Assembly (NCBI GenBank): GCA_902781315.1
Contig: CACZIT010000020.1
Coordinates: 1 to 64,000, forward strand
From: an uncultured Prevotellaceae bacterium
GTDB lineage: Bacteria > Bacteroidota > Bacteroidia > Bacteroidales > Bacteroidaceae
Reading direction: 5' to 3'
Length of the DNA stretch: 64,000 bases
Position numbers and translations under genes: made by a program. This document shows, one piece after another, positions 49,801-58,906 of this stretch. The notes beneath the pieces were generated by a model. It did not search any database and was not told the origin of the DNA. It saw nothing but the letters and a program-made list of their open reading frames with translations. How positions within the stretch are numbered: position 1 is the stretch's first letter; each line of letters begins with the position of its first letter.

Positions 49801-49939
49801 ATTGCCTCTTAGTGAAGGGCACATGATAAAAAACGCTAAAAAGTAGAAGATTAGGCTGTTCTCTCTTTGTTTTTTATTACCTTTGCATTTTGTAAGAATG
49901 AAGGTGTGAATTACCTTTGTGCGATAAAACCAACAAGAC
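49800..49939 (+). promoter_or_regulatory. Upstream region of the GHL10 gene
   Basis: TACCTTTG occurs twice, ending near 49,888 and 49,920; the second is about 20 bp before ATG 49940. Both fit the -7 consensus, so two start points are possible. Confidence 0.5.
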
Positions 49940-51451
49940 ATGAAACGAATATCTCTTTTCAGACTTTTGCTGTTGGCAGTGCTGTTTGTGGGCAGCGTTG
50001 CTACGATGAGTGCCCAAAAATCGGCAAAGCGCGAGTTTCGCGGTGCCTGGATTCAGTGTGTGAACGGACAATTCTTGGGCATGGGCACGCGGCAGATGCA
50101 GCAGACGCTGAGCTATCAGCTTGATGAGTTGCAGAAAGACGGCGTGAATGCCATCATTTTCCAGGTTCGTCCTGAGTGCGATGCTTTGTACAAAAGCGAC
50201 CTTGAACCCTGGAGCCGTTTCCTCACCGGTCAGCAGGGCAAGGCCCCGTCGCCTTACTGGGACCCGCTGGAGTGGATGGTGAACGAGTGCCATAAACGCG
50301 GTATGGAACTGCATGCCTGGATTAATCCTTATCGTGCAAAGACAAAGACCACGACGGCTTTGGCCCAGAACCATATTGCCGTGCAGCATCCGGAGCGGGC
50401 CTTCAACTACGACGGGCAGCTCATCTTGAACCCAGGTCAGCCTGAGAATCGTAAGTACATCTGCAAGGTTGTGCAGGACATCGTGCGCCGTTATGACATT
50501 GACGGCCTGCACATCGACGACTATTTCTATCCATACCCCGTAGCAGGTCTCCCCATTCCCGACGACGCTGAATATGCAAAATATAAAAATAGCATTAACA
50601 ACCGAGGCGATTGGCGCCGCTACAACGTCAACCTTTTCATCGAGCAGCTTTATACTGCTATCAAGGAAGTGAAGCCTTGGGTGAAATTCGGCGTGTCGCC
50701 GTTTGGTATTTATCGCAATCAGCGCAGCGATCCCAAGAATGGCAGCGCCACCAACGGTCTGCAGAACTATGACGACCTCTATGCCGACGTCCTTCTCTGG
50801 GTGAACAAAGGTTGGATAGACTATTGTGTGCCGCAAATCTATTGGGAGATTGGCAACAAGGCTGCCGACTACAAGACGCTCATCACTTGGTGGAACCGTT
50901 ATGCCAAAAATCGTCCGCTCTTTATCGGTGAAGACGTAGAGCGCACGGTGAAGTACCCCGATCCTCAGAATCCCAACAGCCATCAGCTGCCTGCTAAGCA
51001 CCGCCTGCATCAGCAGATGAACCACGTTAACGGCACGGTGTTGTGGTATGCCAAGGCCGTGGTCGACAATATGGGCAATTATGGAAGCGTTCTGCGCACG
51101 TCCTATTGGAAGACTCCGGCTCTGCCGCCGCTCATGCCGTTCCTCGACGACAAGTCGCCCAAGGCAGCAAAGAAGGTCAAGGCTCGTTGGTCGGCAGAGG
51201 GCTATCACTTGACTTGGAAGAAGCCTTCGGGCAGGAAGTGGGGTGATCAGGTGAACCGCTATGTTGTCTATCGGTTTGAGAAAGGTGAACGCATTGATTT
51301 GAATAATGCCGAAAAGATAGTGGCAGTCACTTACGACACCCGTTACAAGCTGCCCTACAATGGTGGCCACAAGGGCTACACCTATGTTGTTACAGCTCTC
51401 GACAGGGTGGGCAATGAAAGCAAGGGTGTCAAGCGGAAAGTGAAGCTTTAA
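49940..51451 (+). CDS. Secreted GHL10/DUF187 glycoside hydrolase-like protein
   Basis: A 503-residue exported protein with signal peptide (FRLLLLAVLFVGSVATMSAQ). The YngK/GHL10 (DUF187) TIM-barrel pattern is clear: REFRGAWIQCVNG, QVRPECDALYKS, HAWINPYRAKT, YDIDGLHIDDYFYPYP with the catalytic-type Asp pair, and FGVSPFGIYRN. A C-terminal fibronectin III-like domain (about 415-503) follows. Members are proposed peptidoglycan or glycan hydrolases. Substrate not determined. Confidence 0.87.
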   Translation: MKRISLFRLLLLAVLFVGSVATMSAQKSAKREFRGAWIQCVNGQFLGMGTRQMQQTLSYQLDELQKDGVNAIIFQVRPECDALYKSDLEPWSRFLTGQQGKAPSPYWDPLEWMVNECHKRGMELHAWINPYRAKTKTTTALAQNHIAVQHPERAFNYDGQLILNPGQPENRKYICKVVQDIVRRYDIDGLHIDDYFYPYPVAGLPIPDDAEYAKYKNSINNRGDWRRYNVNLFIEQLYTAIKEVKPWVKFGVSPFGIYRNQRSDPKNGSATNGLQNYDDLYADVLLWVNKGWIDYCVPQIYWEIGNKAADYKTLITWWNRYAKNRPLFIGEDVERTVKYPDPQNPNSHQLPAKHRLHQQMNHVNGTVLWYAKAVVDNMGNYGSVLRTSYWKTPALPPLMPFLDDKSPKAAKKVKARWSAEGYHLTWKKPSGRKWGDQVNRYVVYRFEKGERIDLNNAEKIVAVTYDTRYKLPYNGGHKGYTYVVTALDRVGNESKGVKRKVKL

Positions 51452-51480
51452 ACTCTTCGTCAACACTTCTGAACATCAAA

Positions 51481-51520
51481 AAGTGCCAGCGTGAATCACT
51501 ACCGATTCAAGCTGGCACTT
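51481..51520. terminator. Bidirectional terminator
   Basis: AAGTGCCAGC (51481-51490) pairs perfectly with GCTGGCACTT (51511-51520), with inner TGAATC/GATTCA; A and T runs flank it. It separates convergent genes. Confidence 0.85.
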
Positions 51521-51545
51521 TTCTTTTTACTATCTGAAACAAATA

Positions 51546-51986
51546 TTATTCTTTGAAGAGATCAGCAAGGAACGAGTCAAGCTCTTCATCCAGACCGGTC
51601 ATCAGGTCGCCTCCGATGATGACTGTGTCGTCGTCTGCCAGATAAAGTTCTGCAATAGGCTCCTTGTCGTCATCCTCCAGAACGAAGTTGTAAGGTTTCA
51701 GAATGCCCATGTTGTCGACGATCTTGCTCATTCGCTTCAGTTCGTTGCGCAGGATGATGGTCACCTTGTCGTAGAAATCCTCGTCCTTGTTGTCAATCCA
51801 CTGTTCAATGACGCAACGGTTGATTTCTTGGTCTTCGTCGTCGAAAGCCAGCAGTTCGCCACTCTCCTGCGACACGCGCAGATGGATGTCGGTCAGAGTG
51901 CTTGTCTCTTCGTCTGTCGGAAACTTCTGTGCTATCTTTCTGATGGCACGTTCAATCTGCTGGATGGTTTGCTCGGTCGGTTTCAT
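51546..51986 (-). CDS. Conserved acidic Bacteroidales protein, unknown
   Basis: A 146-residue acidic cytosolic protein (FDDEDQEINRCVIEQWIDNK, LEDDDKEPIAELYLADDDTV). No family with known function recognised. The composition and length match small hypothetical proteins found across Bacteroidales chromosomes. Monocistronic between a terminator and the lipoprotein gene. Confidence 0.65.
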   Translation of the reverse strand: MKPTEQTIQQIERAIRKIAQKFPTDEETSTLTDIHLRVSQESGELLAFDDEDQEINRCVIEQWIDNKDEDFYDKVTIILRNELKRMSKIVDNMGILKPYNFVLEDDDKEPIAELYLADDDTVIIGGDLMTGLDEELDSFLADLFKE

Positions 51987-52075
51987 ATAGTTTATTCCTT
52001 GTTACTTGTTCTTTCGGAATGCGTTGCAAATATACGCCAATTTACTTGAATATCAAAACAAAATTGAATAAATCT

Positions 52076-52552
52076 TCATTCTGACTGCTGATTTTCTTCG
52101 CGAAGCACTCCGTTCAGGTTGACATACCATTGCTTTTTCCCGTTCTGATAGACCATGGGCAGGACAAAGGTCCCTCGGTCGGTGGGCGTTGCTTTCACCC
52201 CGATGGAATCAATGCGCAGGTAGTGGCGTACGGTGATCTGTACGCGAGCCGTAGAGTCGTTTTCGTAGTCTATATCCCCAACCTCGCAAGTAGCATTTTC
52301 ATCTGTTTCGTTCAGCAGGTCCACATCCTTTTGCGTCAGCTGGCTGGCTGCCATGCGAAGCCAAGGCTCAGATTCTTTAGTGGTGAACGTCTGGGCTTTG
52401 TGGAACTGCCAATTATAATAATAGGTAGCAAAGGAGTCTGCTTGCTGCTTCAAGTTCTTTTCCCTGGCAGCCTGGCTGTTGCTACATGCTGTTGCCATGA
52501 TAGCCATGCACAGCCCTACGACCCACATTATTTGTTTTTGCTTTGTTGACAT
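52076..52552 (-). CDS. Small lipoprotein
   Basis: A 158-residue protein starting at MSTKQKQ (52552). Signal with lipobox (VGLCMAIMATACSNSQ) gives a lipidated Cys. The mature part has a NTF2/DUF4878-like pattern: helices, then DIDYENDSTARVQITVRHYL and a final strand pair (KKQWYVNLNGVL). Role unknown. A minus-strand TACCTTTG box (plus 52591-52598) is its promoter. Confidence 0.7.
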   Translation of the reverse strand: MSTKQKQIMWVVGLCMAIMATACSNSQAAREKNLKQQADSFATYYYNWQFHKAQTFTTKESEPWLRMAASQLTQKDVDLLNETDENATCEVGDIDYENDSTARVQITVRHYLRIDSIGVKATPTDRGTFVLPMVYQNGKKQWYVNLNGVLREENQQSE

Positions 52553-52658
52553 TTTTCTTGGTTCCATCATTAAAAACATTTAATTTAGGACAAAGGTAAG
52601 AAAAACTTTTGGTTAATTCAAGTCTTTTGAGTAATTTTGTGCTTAAAATACTACGAAG

Positions 52659-53522
52659 ATGCTGAATTTTATCTCATTCGGCAGTGGCAGCAGCGGAAAC
52701 TGCTACTTGCTATATACGGAGAAAGACGCGCTTCTCATAGACTTGGGCATAGGCACGCGGGCACTCCGGAAATACTTTAGGGAATATGGCTTGCCCCTCG
52801 CACGCGTTAAGCACATACTTGTTACACACGATCACGCCGACCATGTGAAGTCGGTTGGTAAAATCAGTCACGATCTCGAACTTCCTGTGATAGCAACTGT
52901 CGATGTCCACAAGGGTATCGACCGCAACTACTGTGTTAGGAGCAAGGTTCCAGCCAGCCTTGTCAAATATATTGAAAAGGATGTGCCCGTGCAGTTGGGC
53001 GACTTTCTGGTCACGGCTTTCAAGGTTCCTCACGATAGTAGCGACAACGTGGGCTACCGCATTGAGTATCAGGGCGTTGTTTTCTGCATTATGACTGATG
53101 TAGGCTATCTGACCGACGAAATGCGGCCTATGATTAGCGAGGCCAACTACCTGGTGCTTGAAGCCAATTATGATGTTGAGATGCTGAAGGCTGGTCCTTA
53201 TCCTGAGTATCTGAAGACTCGCATTATGAGCGAGGGTGGCCACCTTTCCAACAATGAGTGCGGAAAGGCGCTGGCTGAAAACGTTTCGCCCAATCTGCGT
53301 CACGTCTGGCTTTGCCATCTGAGCGAGGAGAACAATCATCCCGAACTGGCTCGCAAGACGGTGGAGCAAATCCTTCGCAGCTACGGCATCGTGGCCGGCA
53401 AGGACTTCCAACTCGATGTGCTGAAGCGCAAGACACCTACGGGCATCTTTCGTCTTCTCGGCGATGAGCCGCAAGAGCAGTCGTTGTTTTCTGACAAGGA
53501 AATGGGAGTAGACAAAGACTAA
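52659..53522 (+). CDS. MBL-fold hydrolase, WalJ/YycJ-like
   Basis: A 287-residue metallo-beta-lactamase-fold enzyme. The metal motif THDHADH (about residues 57-63), the N-terminal SFGSGSSGNCYLL and later His in KVPHDSSDNVGY and HVWLCHLSEENN match WalJ/YycJ 5'-3' exonucleases. It likely acts on DNA ends or replication-linked processes. Promoter box TAATTTTG at 52632-52639. Its stop abuts that of the convergent glycosyltransferase gene. Confidence 0.85.
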   Translation: MLNFISFGSGSSGNCYLLYTEKDALLIDLGIGTRALRKYFREYGLPLARVKHILVTHDHADHVKSVGKISHDLELPVIATVDVHKGIDRNYCVRSKVPASLVKYIEKDVPVQLGDFLVTAFKVPHDSSDNVGYRIEYQGVVFCIMTDVGYLTDEMRPMISEANYLVLEANYDVEMLKAGPYPEYLKTRIMSEGGHLSNNECGKALAENVSPNLRHVWLCHLSEENNHPELARKTVEQILRSYGIVAGKDFQLDVLKRKTPTGIFRLLGDEPQEQSLFSDKEMGVDKD

Positions 53523-54413
53523 TCAGCCTTCATCTAACGCGAGCAGATAGCCCAGCTTATAGCATTTGAAAACGAACAACGATGGAGAAGGACCACAGAG
53601 GTTGCTTCTCCATTTGTTTTTACGCATTTTATAGATTAAAAGGAAAAGCCGGCTAAGTCCTGTGTGCTTCATTTTCCTACTTGTTGCCAGCAGTCGCGAG
53701 AAGCCCGAAAGGTCTTCGCTGAAGTCGCAGAGCGTCTGTATGGCTTCTTCCGTCTTTTCCATAAACCGCGCGTTTTCCTCGAAGCGGTTGAATACAACGG
53801 GATTGTCGATGTGCTCAATACCGATGCCCGCCATCTGCAACTGCTTGCCCATGAGCACATCTTCGTAGCCGTAACGGCGGAAACGGGTGTCCAGCGGATG
53901 GGCAAGGTAGATGCTTTTCTCGATGAGGAAGTTCGATGTGTGGAAATTGTGGTGGGGTTCTTGCCGTCTGTTTTCGGCTAATAGGGAGCTCTCAGCCGCC
54001 TTTTCGTAGAGAAAGCGCAGGTTGCTACTCAGATTCGTTCCGTCGCCTTCCACCCTGTAGCCGCCACACACCACATCGCCCTCCGCCGCTATATAGCGGT
54101 TCAGAAACTCCTCGTCGCCGATGCCCATGCCGCTGTCGATGAAGAGAAGCCAGTCGTTGATGGCCGACGATGCCAGGAAGTTGCGGATGGCAGCCCTGCC
54201 CACGTTCTCGTGTCTGACGATGTAGCGGCAGTGGGGTAGGTCGTTGATGGCCATGTTAGCCGCCACCACTTCCGGCTGCGTTGAGCCGTCGTCGGCCACA
54301 AGTATCTCGTACGTCAGGCCCTCTGCTTGTTGGGCTTGCCGCTGCAACGTTCTCACGGTGTCGATGCAAATGTCGTTGAACGTTGGGATGAGTATTGAAA
54401 TACTTGTTTTCAA
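53523..54413 (-). CDS. Family 2 glycosyltransferase
   Basis: A 296-residue GT-A enzyme: ISILIPTFND, EILVADDGST, HENVGRAAIRNFLA, WLLFIDSGMG (metal-binding DxD-type site as DSG) and the acceptor-side GYEDVLMGKQL with the ED catalytic pair. C-terminal basic helices may touch the membrane. Sugar and acceptor unknown; no polysaccharide cluster surrounds it. It lies 9 bp downstream of uvrA on the same strand. Confidence 0.85.
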   Translation of the reverse strand: MKTSISILIPTFNDICIDTVRTLQRQAQQAEGLTYEILVADDGSTQPEVVAANMAINDLPHCRYIVRHENVGRAAIRNFLASSAINDWLLFIDSGMGIGDEEFLNRYIAAEGDVVCGGYRVEGDGTNLSSNLRFLYEKAAESSLLAENRRQEPHHNFHTSNFLIEKSIYLAHPLDTRFRRYGYEDVLMGKQLQMAGIGIEHIDNPVVFNRFEENARFMEKTEEAIQTLCDFSEDLSGFSRLLATSRKMKHTGLSRLFLLIYKMRKNKWRSNLCGPSPSLFVFKCYKLGYLLALDEG

Positions 54414-54422
54414 CTGTAGTCG

Positions 54423-57281
54423 TTAAAGTTTTTCTTTAAGATATTTTCCGGTCAGGCTTCCCTCACATTTTGCAATAGTTTCGGGCGTTCCTGTGCAGAC
54501 GATGCTGCCTCCCTTGTTGCCTCCGTCGGGTCCCAGGTCGATGATGTGGTCGGCACATTTTATCACCTCCATGTTGTGTTCGATGACGATGATGCTGTGG
54601 CCGCGTTCTATCAGGGCGTCGAAGGCGGCAAGCAGGCGCTTGATGTCGTGGAAATGGAGGCCCGTCGTAGGTTCGTCGAAGATGAAGAGCGTCGGATCCT
54701 GGCGCTCTTGTCCGATGAAGTAGGCCAGTTTCACGCGTTGGTTTTCACCGCCCGATAGCGTCGAAGAGCTCTGTCCCAGCTTGATGTAGCCCAGTCCGAC
54801 GTCGGCCAGTGGCTGCAGCCTGTCGACCACCTGCTTGGCCAGTGAGTTCTTCTTGCCACTGTCGGTGCCGAAAAACTCTATCGCCTCACTTACCGACATA
54901 TTCAGGATGTCGTCGATGTTCTTCTCTTTGTATCTGACGTCCAGTATGTCTTGCTTGAAGCGATGGCCGTGGCAAGCCTCGCATTCCAGCACCAAGTCGG
55001 CCATAAACTGCATCTCGACCGTGATGACGCCAGCGCCCTTGCACTCCTCGCAGCGGCCTCCGTCGGCATTGAACGAGAAGTACTGTGGCGAGAATCCCAT
55101 CTGTTTGGCCAGCGGTTGCTCGGAGAGCAGCTGGCGGATGCTGTCGTAGGCCTTCACATAGGTGGCGGGATTCGAGCGAGTGCTCTTGCCGATGGGGTTC
55201 TGGTCGATCATTTCCACGTGGGTGATGTGCTGCCAGTCGCCTTCCAGCGCTACGTATTCGCCCGGCAGATCGGCCACTTCGTCCAGATGGCGCTTCAAGG
55301 CGGGGTAGAGGATGCCCTTCACCAGCGACGACTTGCCGCTGCCGCTGACGCCCGTCACGACGGTCAGCGTGTTCAGGGGGAAGTCTACGTCGATGCCTCG
55401 CAGGTTGTTCATACGACATCCTTTCAGCCTGATAGCCATATTCCACGGGCGGCGCGATGTAGGAACATCAATGGTTTCCGTGCCCGTCAGATAGTCTATG
55501 GTGTGGGAGCGACCACCGTCGGAGCGGGCAGAAGCCTGCTGCGCAGCCAGTTCCTTCGTCGGTCCTTCGAACACCACCTCGCCTCCCAGCCGTCCGGCAT
55601 CGGGGCCAATGTCGATGAGATAGTCGGCGGCACGCATGATTTCCTCGTCGTGTTCCACCACGATGACCGTGTTGCCCAGCGACTGCAGCTCCTTCAGCAC
55701 GTGAATGAGCCGTCCCGTGTCGCGGCTGTGCAGGCCGATGCTCGGTTCGTCGAGAATGTAGAGCGACCCTACCAGCGACGATCCCAGCGACGTGCAGAGG
55801 TTGATGCGCTGGCTCTCACCGCCGCTGAGCGTGTTCGAAGCGCGGTTCAGCGTCAGGTAGTTCAGTCCCACTTCGCTCAGGAATCCCAGTCGGTTCTTGA
55901 TCTCCGTGAGCAGTCGGCGCCCCACCTGGGCATCGTGCTCGCTCAGTTCCAGCGTCTCGAACCACGTGCGCAGGTTGCCGATGGGCATCTCCACCAAGTC
56001 GGTGATGCTCTTTCCGCCTATCTTCACCCACGTCGACTCCTTCTTCAGCCGAGTGCCGTGGCAGGTCGGACAGACCGTCTTGCCGCGATAACGGCTCATC
56101 ATCACGCGGTATTGTATCTTGTATTGATTCTCTTTCACCATCTGGAAGAACGCGTCAATCGACACCTGCTCGTGGATGTCGCGTTGGCGTTCCGACGGCA
56201 GACCGTGCCACAGCATGTCCTTCTCCTGCTGCGAGAGCTCGTAGTAGGGCTTAAAGATGGGGAAGTTGTCGCGTGCAGCCCGTCGGCAGAACTCGTCTTT
56301 CCACATGCCCATCTTGTCGCCGTGCCAGCATTGCACGCATCCGTCGTAGACACTCAGCGACGAGTTGGGAATGACCAGTTTCTCGTCGATGCCGATGATG
56401 CGGCCGAAGCCCTCACATTCCGGACAGGCTCCCAGGGGCGAATTGAAGGAGAACATCTGGTCGCTGGGCTCTTCGAACGTGATGCCGTCGGCCTCGAAGC
56501 GCGTGGAAAAGTCGTAGCAGAGCCCCGATGGCAGAAACACCAGCCTGCACGTGCCGTTGCCCTCGTACATGGCCGTCTCTGCAGAGTCGGTCAGTCGCGA
56601 GATGGCATCCTTCGAGAAGTCCACTTTCAGGCGGTCGATGAGCAGCCACAGCTGCTCGTCAGCCTGCCCGTCGGCGGGTTGCGACTGCCCGACGGCGGGT
56701 TGCGATTCCAGGTAGTCCTCAATTCTGACGGGCTCGTTTCCTGCCCACAGGCGTGCATAGCCCTGCTGGATTTCCATCTTCAGTTGCTGCTCGAGGGTGC
56801 GTCCCTCCACGACGTGAAGCGGTGCCAGCACCACGAAGCGCGTGCCCTCTGAGTACTGGCGAATGCATTCCACGATGTCCTCCGTCGAGTGTTTCTTTAC
56901 CTCCTGTCCGCTCAGTGGCGAGTAGGTCTTGCCGATGCGGGCAAAGAGCAGCCGCAGGTACTCGTAGATTTCGGTTGTCGTGCCTACGGTAGAGCGCGGG
57001 TTGCGGGCGATGGTCTTCTGCTCGATGGCAATGGCCGGCGGCAGCCCCTTGATGAAGTCGCATTCCGGTTTGCTCATTCGCCCGAGAAACTGGCGGGCGT
57101 AGGACGACAGCGACTCCACGTAGCGGCGCTGTCCCTCGGCATAGAGCGTGTCGAACGCCAGCGACGACTTGCCGCTTCCGCTGACGCCTGTCACGGTGAT
57201 GAAGTGGTTTCTTGGAATCTTCAGGCTGATGTTCTTCAGATTGTTGACTCTTGCACCTTTTATTTCAATATACTTTTCCAT
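54423..57281 (-). CDS. uvrA: Excinuclease ABC subunit A
   Basis: A 952-residue nucleotide excision repair ATPase. Start at MEKYIEIKGARVNNLKN (57281); a longer reading to 57491 runs through the promoter and a repeat array. Two ABC modules: Walker A GVSGSGKSSLAFDTLY and GVSGSGKSSLVKGIL, signatures LSGGESQRINL and LSGGENQRVKL, Walker B LYILDEPSIGLH and FIFDEPTTGLH. Zinc-finger Cys pairs are present (CPECEGFG, CEECKGAG...CEACHGHR). With UvrB it scans DNA for bulky damage. A full promoter overlaps the start codon region, so the mRNA is nearly leaderless. Confidence 0.97.
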   Translation of the reverse strand: MEKYIEIKGARVNNLKNISLKIPRNHFITVTGVSGSGKSSLAFDTLYAEGQRRYVESLSSYARQFLGRMSKPECDFIKGLPPAIAIEQKTIARNPRSTVGTTTEIYEYLRLLFARIGKTYSPLSGQEVKKHSTEDIVECIRQYSEGTRFVVLAPLHVVEGRTLEQQLKMEIQQGYARLWAGNEPVRIEDYLESQPAVGQSQPADGQADEQLWLLIDRLKVDFSKDAISRLTDSAETAMYEGNGTCRLVFLPSGLCYDFSTRFEADGITFEEPSDQMFSFNSPLGACPECEGFGRIIGIDEKLVIPNSSLSVYDGCVQCWHGDKMGMWKDEFCRRAARDNFPIFKPYYELSQQEKDMLWHGLPSERQRDIHEQVSIDAFFQMVKENQYKIQYRVMMSRYRGKTVCPTCHGTRLKKESTWVKIGGKSITDLVEMPIGNLRTWFETLELSEHDAQVGRRLLTEIKNRLGFLSEVGLNYLTLNRASNTLSGGESQRINLCTSLGSSLVGSLYILDEPSIGLHSRDTGRLIHVLKELQSLGNTVIVVEHDEEIMRAADYLIDIGPDAGRLGGEVVFEGPTKELAAQQASARSDGGRSHTIDYLTGTETIDVPTSRRPWNMAIRLKGCRMNNLRGIDVDFPLNTLTVVTGVSGSGKSSLVKGILYPALKRHLDEVADLPGEYVALEGDWQHITHVEMIDQNPIGKSTRSNPATYVKAYDSIRQLLSEQPLAKQMGFSPQYFSFNADGGRCEECKGAGVITVEMQFMADLVLECEACHGHRFKQDILDVRYKEKNIDDILNMSVSEAIEFFGTDSGKKNSLAKQVVDRLQPLADVGLGYIKLGQSSSTLSGGENQRVKLAYFIGQERQDPTLFIFDEPTTGLHFHDIKRLLAAFDALIERGHSIIVIEHNMEVIKCADHIIDLGPDGGNKGGSIVCTGTPETIAKCEGSLTGKYLKEKL

Positions 57282-57289
57282 TCCGTCTG

Positions 57290-57320
57290 CAAAGATACAA
57301 TTAAACGCGCGAAACGCAAA
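57290..57320 (-). promoter_or_regulatory. uvrA promoter
   Basis: Minus strand: TTTG (plus 57317-57320), 19 bp, TATCTTTG (plus 57290-57297). The ATG lies 8 nt beyond the -7 box, so transcription should start within a few bases of the start codon. Confidence 0.7.
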
Positions 57321-57397
57321 ACGAAATTCCGTTTTTTCTTCGTCTTTCCTGCACAAACGGTCTTTTGTCCCGACACAAACGGTTGTTCCACGGTGTG

Positions 57398-57500
57398 TAC
57401 CACGGCCTGGTAATACTTGTACCACGGCCTGGTACATGGTGTACCACGGCCTGGTACATGGTGTACCACGCGCTGGTACATGTATTACCACGCCCTGGTA
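57398..57500. repeat. Five 22-bp-phased palindromes (TACCACGGCCTGGTA)
   Basis: Units TACCACGGCCTGGTA at 57398, 57420 and 57442, TACCACGCGCTGGTA at 57464 and TACCACGCCCTGGTA at 57486, exactly 22 bp apart. Each is a dyad (TACCA/TGGTA). The array lies between the uvrA and Gate-protein promoters. Variation is confined to the dyad centre, which fits selection on the arms. Confidence 0.8.
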
Positions 57501-57589
57501 ATAGCTTGGTAATGCCCTTCTGTGTGTTCAATTTCGTGCTTCTGATGAAAAAAGTCGGCTTTTCTGAATGTTGTGTCGAATAAAAGTAG

Positions 57590-57597
57590 TAACTTTG
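57590..57597 (+). promoter_or_regulatory. -7 box of the Gate-domain gene
   Basis: TAACTTTG (57590-57597), about 40 bp before ATG 57639. A tiny in-frame ATG-to-stop (57615-57632, five codons plus stop) lies in the leader. Confidence 0.5.
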
Positions 57598-57638
57598 CGA
57601 CCGCTATTCGCACTAATGTCAAGAAGAATATAGATTCT

Positions 57639-58793
57639 ATGAAATCGTCGAACTACCGCTCTGGTATTGTCTGCCTGCTCATCGTGGTGGGCCTGTTCTC
57701 CCTGCTGGGATGGAAAATGGGTGCAGCCCCGATGCTCAACACCGTGATGCATACGGCCCACGACTTGCTGCTGAACACGTGTTTCTATCTGATGGCCATC
57801 TGCGTGCTGACGGGTGCCATCGGCAAGGTGTTCGTAGAGTTTGGCGTGGTCGACCTGCTGGAGAAGTTGCTCCGCCCGCTGATGCGCCCGCTGTTCAATC
57901 TGCCCGGTGTGGCCTCGCTGGGCGCCGTGCTGACGTTTCTTTCCGACAATCCCGCCATCATCACACTTTCGAAAGACAAGCATTTCGCCCGCTACTTCAA
58001 GAAATATCAGTTCATTTCGCTGACCAACTTCGGCACTGCCTTCGGTATGGGACTCATCGTCATCATTTTCATGATAGGGCAGGGCTACTTTGTAGAGCCG
58101 CTCATAGGCCTTTTCGGCGCCTTCTGCGGCTGCATCGTGTCGACGCGTTTCATGCAGCATTTCGTGGTGAAAGCCTATCCCAACTATGCCACCGAGGAGG
58201 CCACGACGGGCGCCCACGGGCAGGACACCATTGTGGCCCTGAACGAGAAGGACGACGATGAGGGGGAACAGCAGAAGTCGCTCTTCATTCGCATCCTGAA
58301 TTCTCTGCTCGACGGAGGCCGCTCGGGTGTGGACATCGGCATCGCCATCATCCCCGGCGTGCTCATTATCTCGACACTCGTGATGGTGCTGACGTTCGGC
58401 CCGTCGGCCAACGGCACCTATACGGGCGCGGCCTACGAGGGCACCGAGGCGCTTCCCTGGCTGGCCTCGAAAATCAATATCGTCTTCGAATGGCTCTTTG
58501 GCTTCACCGACCCCCATCAGATAGCCTTCCCCATCACGGCCCTCGGAGCCGTCGGCGCTGCCCTCGGACTGGTGCCCAGTTTCATCGAAAACGGGTGGGT
58601 CGACGGCAATGCCATCGCCGTCTTCACGGCCATCGGCATGTGCTGGAGCGGATTCCTGAGCACCCACACCGCCATGCTCGACTCGCTGGGCTATCGCGAA
58701 CTGACGCCGAAAGCTATTCTCTCCCACACGTTCGGAGGCCTTTTTGCAGCTCTGGTGGCCCATTGGGTGTTTGTTTTGTTCTCGCTTTTTTGA
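57639..58793 (+). CDS. Gate-domain (nucleoside-recognition/Spm-like) membrane protein
   Basis: A 384-residue inner-membrane protein with about nine helices. Start at ATG 57639; an in-frame GTG 57573 precedes the promoter box. Two Gate-like halves: MHTAHDLLLNTCFYLMAICV with LTFLSDNPAIITLSKD, and GVDIGIAIIPGVLIISTLVM. These resemble SpmA/SpmB and CD0519/CD1768-type membrane proteins. An acidic loop (about 205-225) links the halves. Substrate unknown. Divergent from uvrA. Confidence 0.75.
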   Translation: MKSSNYRSGIVCLLIVVGLFSLLGWKMGAAPMLNTVMHTAHDLLLNTCFYLMAICVLTGAIGKVFVEFGVVDLLEKLLRPLMRPLFNLPGVASLGAVLTFLSDNPAIITLSKDKHFARYFKKYQFISLTNFGTAFGMGLIVIIFMIGQGYFVEPLIGLFGAFCGCIVSTRFMQHFVVKAYPNYATEEATTGAHGQDTIVALNEKDDDEGEQQKSLFIRILNSLLDGGRSGVDIGIAIIPGVLIISTLVMVLTFGPSANGTYTGAAYEGTEALPWLASKINIVFEWLFGFTDPHQIAFPITALGAVGAALGLVPSFIENGWVDGNAIAVFTAIGMCWSGFLSTHTAMLDSLGYRELTPKAILSHTFGGLFAALVAHWVFVLFSLF

Positions 58794-58906
58794 TTTGAGA
58801 AACTTTTTTAATATTATTTAGTTGCTAAGATTCGCCACTCTCTGAAGTTTGTTGTAATTTTGCACTTAAATTGTAAAATAGACGAAAACTTACGTAAGAG
58901 AGTATT

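Noticed and set aside
49877-51466. Long minus-strand ORF opposite the GHL10 gene
   Set aside because: It mirrors the codon pattern of the real gene, has no family motifs, and the plus-strand gene has signal peptide and domains.
54951-56852. Long plus-strand ORF opposite uvrA
   Set aside because: It is a shadow of the G+C-rich uvrA coding strand and has no recognisable domain.
57282-57491. N-terminal extension of UvrA
   Set aside because: The extra codons come from the palindrome array and cross a full promoter; UvrA family proteins begin at the MEKYIEIKG-type start.
57398-57500. Possible CRISPR array
   Set aside because: The 22-bp period leaves only 7 bp between 15-bp units and there are no unique spacers or cas genes.
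57573-57638. GTG start for the Gate-domain protein
   Set aside because: It lies upstream of and across the TAACTTTG promoter box; ATG 57639 fits the family.
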